Shown piece after piece: positions 56,691-64,000 of a stretch of DNA of 64,000 nucleotides. The notes under the pieces are model-generated. The model made no database searches. It saw only the letters and a list, made by a program, of their open reading frames with translations, and was not told where the DNA came from. Made by a program: the position numbers and the translations under genes. Source of the DNA: Effrenium voratum (lineage: Eukaryota; Sar; Dinophyceae; Suessiales; Symbiodiniaceae). Positions within the stretch are counted from its first letter, which is position 1. The number at the start of each line of letters is the position of its first letter. Where the stretch lies: positions 292,501 through 356,500 of the forward strand of contig CAUJNA010000591.1 in the NCBI GenBank assembly GCA_963377175.1, read 5' to 3'.

Positions 56691-56887
56691 ACTCGCCGGG
56701 ACTCCGGGACCGATCTCCTACAAATCCAAGGCTGCTTGGGCTACAGGAAATCGGGGCGGGCATGTACTCCCAGCTCAATCTCACTTGGCCAGTGACCAGC
56801 CCCAAAAAAGTGCACACTTTTTTGGGCCACCACTAAAATAAATGGAGAGCCACCAAGGAATAAGGTGCAAAGTGCGCCCACTGGCTG

Positions 56888-56985
56888 GGTGAGGGTATGG
56901 GTCAACATGAAGCCACCAGGATATGGACCGCAGGTTGAATCGTCCATGTTTCCACTCACCAACCCATTTTGGGGTGACCAACTTT
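56888..56985. mobile_element. Possible TIR element family 2 remnant
   Basis: Carries GGGTATGGGTCAAC near one end and the reverse-orientation core (GTCCATGTTTCCACTCACC). The other end is weakly matched. Confidence 0.4.
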
Positions 56986-57057
56986 TTTTTGACCGCCAAA
57001 TGACCATCAGTAACTCTTCCCACTTTTGGTTGAAATCTCATGCTTGGTTTTATCCAA

Positions 57058-57180
57058 TGGTCAACTCAGTTGCCCAAAGGACCCAGAACTAAAAGGTTAG
57101 CCTTTTGGCACCTGTACTAAAAATGGACCAAAATTGGAAAACCAAAAGGTCAAAAGGTCGGCTTTGGACAACTGAGTTAC
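57058..57180. mobile_element. Hairpin element family 5 at an exon end
   Basis: Minus-strand ends GTAACTCAGTTGTCCAAAG and CTTTGGGCAACTGAGTT are inverted repeats, and GACCA occurs outside both ends. The first two bases (GT) serve as the donor of the exon at 57,181. A related interior occurs at 34,735-34,815. Confidence 0.65.
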
Positions 57181-57311
57181 TGGTCATCCCGGCTGGGCTC
57201 CGTCTGGCCCCCCACCTTTGGGGTGCGCAGCAGTAGCGCTTCCCAGAGCTGTTTGAAGGGCGACACCACCCACTCGTCCAGGAACCTACGCCGGAGGCTC
57301 TCTCCTTCAAA
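57181..57311 (-). CDS. Candidate exon (FLDEWVVSPFKQLWEALLL)
   Basis: The frame FEGESLRRRFLDEWVVSPFK then QLWEALLLRTPKVGGQTEPS has high third-position GC. The donor GACCA|GTAACT consists of the first bases of the hairpin element at 57,058-57,180, and GACCA is repeated beyond the far end of that element. Confidence 0.6.
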
Positions 57312-57381
57312 CTCCGAATTTGAGGCTCCGTGTTTTTTTGTTATTACATTTTTTTTAGTCATTGTTTTTTGTTTTTAAACA

Positions 57382-57412
57382 GTTTGGGGTTTAGGGTTTA
57401 GGGTTTAGGGTC
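57382..57412. repeat. Interstitial telomeric repeat (TTTAGGG)
   Basis: GGGTTTAGGGTTTAGGG and one more unit, about four near-exact copies next to a candidate exon end. Confidence 0.85.
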
Positions 57413-57597
57413 GCCATCTGTAGATCTGTAGACATGCGCGGCAAACCTGGGCGGATCGAATTTGAGACTTGGAATCCCAAGAATAGCTTGGGACGAATTG
57501 CACAAAGGAAACGGGCCAGATCCCCTTCATAAGGATCCTTTGCACGCTGCAGGATGTTGATTGCTGATACATGTAGCTGTGAATACCGGAAGCAACC
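57413..57597 (-). CDS. Candidate exon (NILQRAKDPYEGDLARFL)
   Basis: The acceptor is GTTTCCAG|G. The frame reads GCFRYSQLHVSAINILQRAK then DPYEGDLARFLCAIRPKLFL. Its low end abuts a run of CCCTAAA telomere-type units. The donor is uncertain (GA at ATGGC|GACCCT, or an earlier GT). Confidence 0.5.
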
Positions 57598-58519
57598 CTG
57601 GAAACAAAAGGGCACATGTGATTAGTGTGTCTTTTTTTGACTTTGTTGAAATGGATTTCAATGGCAAGCCAAAAGGGACCAGCCATGTTGGATCCACTTT
57701 GAGGCAAACCCAAGTTTTCAGCCAGCGAACCCATTTGTTGCAAACCCTCTCTGGGTCTGATCCAAAGTTGACCTTCATGGGGGGTCCATTTTCGCTGGTT
57801 GATGTTTAAGGGGCCCACCCCGTCCAAATGGAAAAAGGAAGGTCCGCGAATGTTCCTTGGTAACTGGGAAATTGCGAGAAACCCAGGTTGCTTTGAAGGG
57901 ACACCAACTCTTTGGGACCCTCAGTCCCCATTTTCTGATTTTGAGAAACACCGCCCCCCTCCAAAAAAAGATGCATCTGGGTTCTCCCAAACGCCAATGG
58001 TGTTCTTTCTGCTTCCCTCTAAGGCCAACCCACAAAACGTGCCATCCCCCCAAAACAAAAACATGGCGTCTGGGTTCTCTAGAAAAAGAAACTCACTTCC
58101 CGAGTGGATGACCCAGAAAAAGTCCCAACTTTGTATTTACCCCTGCACTGGTCTTCCCAAAAAGTATAAAGTCCAGGCACTCTGGGAGTGAGGAAAAAAC
58201 ACATCCCCCCCCCAAAAAAAAAAGAGAAAAATACCAAAACAAACAACTGAGGAACCCCCCCAACAACAAAACATGGCGCCTGGGTTCTCTCAAACAAAAA
58301 AACAAGACAAGCCTCACCCATCCGAGTCACAATCAAAACCCGGTAGTAAAATCGTTGACCCAGAACTATGTGAGGAAACACAAAGGCGGCCGCAACTACT
58401 TATGGCTGGGATTGTCCCTTCCTAACCTTCATCAATCCCCGGGTTTTGATTGTGACACACCTTGGCCGAAGAAGAGCTAGCGCCGCTAGCGCCGCTTGCG
58501 CCGCTCGCGGCTTCCTCAC

Positions 58520-58652
58520 CCTCGCAGCCGGGTTTTGAGCACGTGGCTCATCCGAGTCCCCGGCTGCCAGCAGACGTCCGTGGCCCGCAGCAGCAGCGCC
58601 TCCCGCGCCACGCGGTCCGAGAGCCGCAAGCGCCAGGCGTGGCCCAGCAGGA
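58520..58652 (-). CDS. Candidate exon, 133 nt (GHAWRLRLSDRVAREALLL)
   Basis: The donor CTGCGAG|GTGAGG is strong. The frame VLLGHAWRLRLSDRVAREAL then RATDVCWQPGTRMSHVLKTR is closed by a stop soon after the donor, as expected for a real exon. Confidence 0.6.
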
Positions 58653-58667
58653 CTCGGATGCAGTGAC

Positions 58668-58735
58668 TCGTGGGCTGGGTGGGCGTGGGTGGGCGTGGGT
58701 CGGGTGGGGTGGGGTGGGCGTGGGTGGGTCGGCCA
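58668..58735. repeat. GGGTGGGCGT minisatellite
   Basis: Units of GGGTGGGCGTGGGT in an intron. A shorter run is at 58,855-58,890. Confidence 0.8.
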
Positions 58736-59220
58736 TTTGGTTTTTCGACCCCTGGACAAAAATTAAATATATGTCCAGTAGTGATAAATTGTCTTTAACA
58801 CCAAGAGGGGGAAAAACAAACCACATATTCTGAAGCAAATGGAAGGTGAAGCGGTCGTCGGGTGGATGGGCGTGGGTGGGGTGGGTGGGGGGTATAGGGA
58901 CCCAACATACGGTGGTAAAAGAAAGCCAAAGCGCAAACCAACCCAAAGGGCTCAGTGAGGAAAGAGAATTGGAATGACCCCTTCTTTGAACCATCCAACT
59001 GGTGCTGAGCACCAGCAAGTCATTCTAGGCCATGTTTTTGAGGGGTGCCTTTTGTGACCCATTGTTGGTGACTCCCTATAGTAGTATAGGCCATCTTGCA
59101 TGTTTCTGAAGCGGTGCCCTTTCTGGGTAAGAGGAAGCCAAAAGGCAAAGCTACCCGCAGGCAAAGAGAAAACCAACATAGGCAACCCACATAGAACCCT
59201 TTTTGAGGGTCCCCTATTTT

Positions 59221-59343
59221 ACTTGCTGGTGCGACAGGCAGGGATTGTGGGAATGAATCCAAGAATTGGTACCCCTAAAGGAAACCATCAGTTGGATGTT
59301 TAATCACTCAATTTGTCAATCCCTGCCTATCGCACCAGCAAGT
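59221..59343. mobile_element. Hairpin element family 6 (27-bp inverted ends)
   Basis: Ends ACTTGCTGGTGCGACAGGCA(GGGATTG) and (CAATCCC)TGCCTATCGCACCAGCAAGT pair with one or two mismatches around a 69-base loop. A half-site occurs at 47,638-47,670 (TTGCTGGTTAGGCAGGGA). Confidence 0.7.
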
Positions 59344-59497
59344 TATAGGCCACGTTTCCGAGGGGTGGCCCGGCGACCATTTTGTGCTTGGACAAAGGAC
59401 ATCTTACTTGCAATTGTTTTTGAGACCTGACCTGGTGACACGCTTTTTGATAGCTTAGTGCATCTTACCAGACCATGTTTCTGAGGGGTGACCGCAC

Positions 59498-59578
59498 CGC
59501 GGGAAAGGCCCGAGCCACCCCCCCGCTGAAAGGCCAGAAGGCGCGGCAAACCCTCCACTCTTTTCCCTGGTCAAAGGA
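59498..59578 (-). CDS. Candidate exon, 81 nt (DQGKEWRVCRAFWPFSGGV)
   Basis: The acceptor is TTTTTGGCAAG| and the donor is CCCGCG|GTGCGG. The frame is SFDQGKEWRVCRAFWPFSGG then VARAFPA. Twenty-seven whole codons. The open frame extends further in both directions. Confidence 0.5.
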
Positions 59579-59747
59579 CTTGCCAAAAATCCAAGACCCC
59601 AAAGCTCTCAACCACCAAGGCGCCGTAAACGCCCCCGCCCCCACCACAACAACAACAGCACCACCTCACATCCTGGAGTCTCATTGGCCCTTAGAAAATG
59701 GCAATTTGGGGGTATACCCCACCAAGGACGCTCCAGGCGCGACACAC

Positions 59748-59762
59748 ACACACACACACACA
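59748..59762. repeat. (CA)n microsatellite
   Basis: Short CA run. Confidence 0.8.
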
Positions 59763-59860
59763 GTTACACAGGTACACACACGATACAAGGAGCTAAACAA
59801 CTACACACATACGTGGCCACGTCCCACCACCCCTGCCCCCAGCCCCTTCCTTCCTTCCGC

Positions 59861-59973
59861 TGCCGAACATCCGAGGCACAGAGCCCGGCGAGGCCATAGA
59901 TGGGCCACCACTTCTGGAAGTGGCCCGGCTGACCGCTGCGCTCCAAATATCCGCTGAGGCTATCCACCAGGAC
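59861..59973 (-). CDS. Candidate exon, about 113 nt (FQKWWPIYGLAGLCASDV)
   Basis: The acceptor is TGCATAG|G. The frame reads VLVDSLSGYLERSGQPGHFQ then KWWPIYGLAGLCASDVR. A plus-strand frame over the same bases is also open (TAALQISAEAIHQDLCRH), so the strand is not certain. Confidence 0.5.
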
Positions 59974-60349
59974 CTATGCAGACACCCCAAGTCCGGCGTT
60001 GCTTTGACGCTCAGACAAGCTTTGGCCAGGTCCGGCATTGTACAGCTTTGTGTTCAGACTAATGGAACCTCTGCAGTTTGCCTGGCTTGTTTCCCTGCAA
60101 CATAACCACACATCCCCAGGCCAAATTTCTTGGAATGAGGCCCACTGTGGTGAAGTGCAAGCCCGCAGTCCAGTCCCATCCTCAAGACAGTTTGGTCTCG
60201 AAACTCACAAACGAGCAGCATGACGCTTTGTTTGGAGGCTTCACAAGTCTGCCAGGTAGAAAGCCTAAACCCCCTGAGGGCATCACGTGTTTTGGGATGA
60301 TGTTTCGGATTCCGCTGAGTGTCTTTGAATGATGCCACACGCCTTGCAC

Positions 60350-60445
60350 CTCCCTCACTCCGCTTGGAGACAATGCGAATGTGTTCTCTGCAATCTGCCA
60401 GTTCAGATTCATGGCCGAATCGGAAACGGCTTGAAGCCAAGCCAG
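60350..60445 (-). CDS. Candidate exon, frame ambiguous
   Basis: After a CTTCAAG acceptor, the two open frames are FRFGHESELADCREHIRIVS with a GT donor (GGGAG|GTGCAA), or VSDSAMNLNWQIAENTFALS. The first fits the donor better. Confidence 0.35.
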
Positions 60446-61154
60446 GAAGATAGTGCCAACCCAAGAAGCCAAGAACCGACACATATCTTGCCAAAGCCGT
60501 GGCCAACCATCCGGCCAACCGTCCGCCCAAGATGAGCTCCGTAGCCCAAAAGCTATTCGATCATTAAGCCTCTTTCCCATAGGAGCACCAAGTTTCTTGG
60601 GGTACCTGGACCCTCAAACTACCCTTACAAAGGGGGGGACTCACACATAACGTTGGGGCAATATCCCATCTTTTTGGGTTCTGGTAGCCCCGAAAGCACT
60701 GGACGTCTAGTCAAGAGGGACGTCTGGAGGGGAAACTACACCGGCCCCGCCCCGAGGGAAAACAACACACGTCCCCTTCGCGCAGCCGGATGAAAGTCTG
60801 GCGGATGCAAGATAGGGATGGTTGAATCGTCCGAGCCCCAAGATGGTCTGCCAGACCTTCGGGCCTCCAAGGGAGTCAATCACTTTGGCCCCAACATAGA
60901 ACCCATCACAAAAGCAGACACCCTCCAGTCCGGTTCTATGGTGCTCATTTCCGTTTGGCCAACCCAACTTTCTATGACCATGACACAAAGCCATATCCTA
61001 CCCCCATGTAGAGGTATCCAACCATTCTCCTTTCGGATGTAAAAGGTGGTTGCCTTGGTTACCTATTCCACTGGGCCATGGGAGCGTGTTGTCAGCTTCC
61101 CTCCAATTTGTGTTTGGAGCCCGGTGGTAGGGAGTGGTTCCCCATCTACCCTCT

Positions 61155-61495
61155 GCAGACCAGGGCTTCAAATCATCAAAAACCAATCAAGCAAGAACCA
61201 GGGGTTCACATCCAAAACCCAATCAATCAAGAACCAGGGCTTCAAATCAAAAACCAATTAAGACCCAGGGCTTCAAATCATCAAGAACCCACCAATCCCA
61301 ACCCACCAATGCTAACCACCCACTTAGGGGTCACCTGAACTGTTGACCAACCCCCACCAACCTGCCAGGTCTGAACCGTTGACTAGTAAACCAAGCAAGA
61401 ACCAGGGCTTCAAATCCAAAACATTCCAAAACCCAATCCCAAGCACCCACTTAGAAATAAACCAAGCAAGAACCAGGGCTTCAGATCATCAACAC
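61155..61495. repeat. AGAACCAGGGCTTCAAATCA minisatellite
   Basis: About six units with AACCAGGGCTTCAAATCATC and AAAACCAATCAAGCAAG-type linkers. The motif GGTCACCTGAAC recurs at 61,330 and 61,519, where it overlaps the donor of the exon at 61,524. Confidence 0.75.
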
Positions 61496-61523
61496 CCAAT
61501 CCCAACCAATCCCAACGGGTCAC

Positions 61524-61606
61524 CTGAACCCCGTCGACCCATTCCCCAGAGCCTCGAAGGCCAGCCGGCTCTGCCGCAGCCGCTGCCTGCCCTGCGCCAG
61601 CAGCGC
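61524..61606 (-). CDS. Candidate exon, 83 nt (GRQRLRQSRLAFEALG)
   Basis: The acceptor is CCCGCAG|G and the donor is TTCAG|GTGACC. The helical frame is ALLAQGRQRLRQSRLAFEAL then GNGSTGF. Confidence 0.5.
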
Positions 61607-61669
61607 CTGCGGGCGTTTGCTTCGGCCAGGGGGTGGGCCGGGGGAAAGGGGGCCGGGGGCCGGCGAACG

Positions 61670-61725
61670 AGCGAAATTCGGGGGAAAACTCGGGGGAAAA
61701 TTCGGGGGAAAATTCGGGGGGAACC
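61670..61725. repeat. CGGGGGAAAATT minisatellite
   Basis: Four 12-13-bp units. Confidence 0.85.
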
Positions 61726-61904
61726 CGGGCAGACTGGAAAGAACACCACGAAACCAGGAGAAAAGTGGTTTGGAAGATGATGAAACAAGAGGAAAGAAGA
61801 GGAGACAAGAGGAAATAAGGGGAACAACAAGAACATGCGGATACGAGGGCAGGGAGAAACAAGGGAAACCGAGGCAGGGGAACAAGGTGCCGCTTGTAGG
61901 GCAC

Positions 61905-61970
61905 CTTTTTGGCCTTGAGCCTTTGGATAACTGTGGCAGCCTCTGACAGCTTGACGGCTCTGATTTTGGC
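61905..61970 (-). CDS. Candidate exon (VKLSEAATVIQRLKAKK)
   Basis: The frame KIRAVKLSEAATVIQRLKAK has typical protein composition, and AAAAAG|GTGCCC is a possible donor. The high end is approximate. The protein is not recognised. Confidence 0.45.
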
Positions 61971-62091
61971 TTGGCATAAACACCTCAAGTTGGGATTTAT
62001 CTTAAATAAGCTCAGGTGATATCCCCAACAGCATGCGGTGCCCTTTTTAGTGCTCACACCACCTCGCACCACCTCGCAGCCCTCGCAGAAC

Positions 62092-62140
62092 CTCGTGGAA
62101 CCCTGGTGGAACCCTGGTGGAACCCTGGTGGAACTTTCGT
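62092..62140. repeat. 11-bp minisatellite (GGAACCCTGGT)
   Basis: Four exact or near-exact units. Confidence 0.85.
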
Positions 62141-62149
62141 GGAACCTTA

Positions 62150-62897
62150 CCTCAGGGCCGCCCCGGACCACCCCGGAGCCTATCTGGGCTGAGACCCCAA
62201 AGCTTTCAGCTGTTGAGGAAAAATGGTTACTACGCAACAAACAAAAACACAATGTTTAGGATCTACAAAAGAAGAGTTTACTACAAAAAACTGTTTATCA
62301 ACAACCCATTCTTGCGGTACCTTGAAGATTGCTCGGCCAATGGCATTGCAGTACACACTTCATGATCTCCCAAGAGCAGCCAACCAGAGCAAGGTGTGAA
62401 CTTTTTGTTCAGCGTGCGGTTGCGGCTCTCTTCAAGTTGCTCAAGTTTGTTTTGTTCTCACTTGCTGAGTGGATGGCCCACAAAAAGTCCAAACTTTATA
62501 TTTATATACCCAACAAGTTTAAAGTTCATGAATTCAGGAAGTGATTTTTGTGGAAGCTACTGGCATTGAGTCCATCTCCTTCGGCGTTTCGTGCAACTCG
62601 TCCGTTTGCCCAACACCTGGGCCCCTTGGTGCGACGTCAGACGTTTGCCCAAATGGCCTGCAGGCGCGCCCCGTCTGCCAAAAAGGTACCCAAGACTCTT
62701 CAAAGCACCACATTGGTGCTACTGGTACCTTAATCGCGAAACGGTGCATCCTTTACGCCGCATAAGGATTAGTGCCAAAATGGGAGGATTGCCCAGCTCC
62801 ACTGGGCAGCTCCCCTCAGCAGCTGATGGGAGTAGAATTGATGCCACTCCCACAGCGAGGGAGGAATCCTCCCACCTCACCGGATGCCCTCCCGGCA
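62150..62897. other. No supported gene; shares a dispersed repeat
   Basis: 62,455-62,540 (GAGTGGATGGCCCACAAAAA then GTCCAAACTTTATATTTA) matches 58,098-58,190 in the same orientation. It is an unclassified dispersed repeat of about 90 bases. Confidence 0.5.
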
Positions 62898-64000
62898 TCA
62901 TGGGTGAGGAAGGAAAGTAGCGAAGATCAGCTTGATCAATTCGCTTTCGACTGAGGGGAAGACCCGGTTCTCAGTCGGAAATTGCGGGTCCGGATGAGTA
63001 AGTTCATCCGCCCATGTGTTAAAGTCGCGCTTCACATGCGACGGTCCTAACATGACCTGGTGGTCATGCAGTGTTAACACAATTTCCATGAGGATGGCCG
63101 CATTGGGCATCCTGCGAGTGGAATCGTTAAGCAGGGAGAAAACGTTTCCCTGGTTATCACTAGCAACCAGAATCCTAGTGTGAGAAGCCGAGCCGGCTGC
63201 ACAAAGCAGAACAGCCCTCACCAAAAGGAGGAGGCCGAAGAGCTCCAAGGCCGCTATCGCCCGCTGCGGGTCCCCAGTAGTGAAGGCCCACGGCTCGCCC
63301 TCCGGTGTGATTCTGTGTTGGAACCACTTCACTCGGGACTTGTCGGGGTTGGGCACGTCCGAGCACCAACCACCAACCCATGCATGGTCCGCCTGTTTGC
63401 CAGCTCCCGCATCAGATGCCCCCGTCCATGGAAGTGTGGGAGCAAATGGAGATGCCAGTGGGAACCTCTGGTTGAAGAGCTTCCCCAGAAGGATGGCCAG
63501 AGCACGAACCAGCTTCGGTGGCCTGCCCGAAGTGGTGCAGGCCTTCTTCCAGCTCCAAAAGGGCTGGAGGAAAGGTTTCGTCAATGGACACGCCGAAGTA
63601 GCCCATTGAATCCGGCCCAGGGCTTGTTCCACCTCCTTGCTGGTAAAGATGTCCCCCTGGGCCAGCCGTTTGAGAGTGGCCAGGATTATGACGTGCTTGA
63701 CTGGAGCCAGCAGCACACAGGGCGTGATTGGGTCCACCACGAATCCCAACCAGGTATTGACCGGGGAGCAGGATGGCTGTGGCGTCCCAGTCCGCCCTGC
63801 TGCATCTGAGGACCCAGCAGTAGTCGTCCACAAAAACTAAGTGCCAGTCCACCTGAGGGAAGATGTAGTACAAGAGTCTGAGCACCAAGGATGCCTTTCT
63901 TCCCCAGTACAGTTGTGCCGAGGCCATGCCGTACGTGCCCACTCTATTGACCCACCACCGGTTCTGGATGCAGGCCACCTGGTATTTCCAGTCTTTCTGG
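62898..64000 (-). pseudogene. DIRS-like retroelement RT/RNase H, frameshifted, cut by window end
   Basis: Reading down from 64,000, the frame contains GRKASLVLRLLYYIFPQVDW and the RT catalytic box as FVDDYCWVLR (about 63,805-63,840). Homology then switches frame near 63,770 and continues with FTSKEVEQALGRIQWATSAC, an RNase H with SDAG, ALELF, SDNQGN and NTWADELT. These four blocks carry the expected acidic residues. The order RT connection then RNase H, and the motif style, match DIRS-type elements that are common in dinoflagellates. No tyrosine recombinase is visible after the stop at 62,898. The rest of the RT lies beyond the window. Confidence 0.7.

Overview
The window is nuclear DNA of a eukaryote with many short exons, and the best fit is a dinoflagellate of the Suessiales (Symbiodinium or Polarella type). 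Exons on the minus strand end at GT, GC or GA donors and begin after AG followed by G. This is the splice-site style known from Symbiodiniaceae. Telomere-type TTTAGGG units, copia and DIRS-like retroelement debris, TIR hairpin elements and many GC-rich minisatellites agree with it. No open reading frame is a complete intact gene: the long ORFs are microsatellite translations or retroelement remains. The real genes are split into exons of 22 to 264 nt.

Main layout. A block at the left edge (copy A, 1 to about 14,775) is paralogous to a block at about 20,480-37,257 (copy B). Both read right to left. At least eighteen exon pairs can be placed at base level. Most have identical lengths (144, 122, 136, 176, 55 and 71 nt, for example), differ mostly at third codon positions and join in phase. 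The introns differ freely and hold satellites and inserts private to one copy. Copy B ends in a hydrophobic C-terminal segment followed by a stop. Copy A begins abruptly inside the gene at the same 5' exon and runs off the left edge. It therefore looks like a 5'-truncated tandem duplicate. I do not recognise the protein.

Between the copies (14.8-20.4 kb) lie minisatellites, degenerate telomere-like repeats, GGCCATTT palindromes and a decayed Ty1/copia RT-RNase H fragment. Copy B carries a 5.2-kb intron (28.57-33.72 kb). It holds a 2-kb inverted repeat with an 11-bp satellite and a perfect 30-bp palindrome, then an AT-richer block.

To the right (38-62 kb) there are about two dozen single-copy exon candidates on the minus strand. 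They may be the 5' half of gene B or one or more other genes. They are interspersed with satellite arrays at 43.1-46.3 kb (a 41-nt core joined by A-rich linkers, a 61-bp unit and a TGCTACGCCTGCCACGATTT unit) and at 49.1-50.3 kb (a unit of about 150 bp). A DIRS-type RT/RNase H pseudogene closes the window (62.9-64.0 kb).

The most interesting system is a set of small TIR elements, about 110-130 bp, that sit at or near exon boundaries. One family (21.2 and 42.5 kb) has TIRs that contain GT and AG exactly where a donor and an acceptor would be. It is present in copy B, absent from copy A, and has a 4-bp target duplication at 42.5 kb. This is the behaviour of introner elements. All functional statements are inferred from reading the sequence, and splice sites are unverified by RNA.
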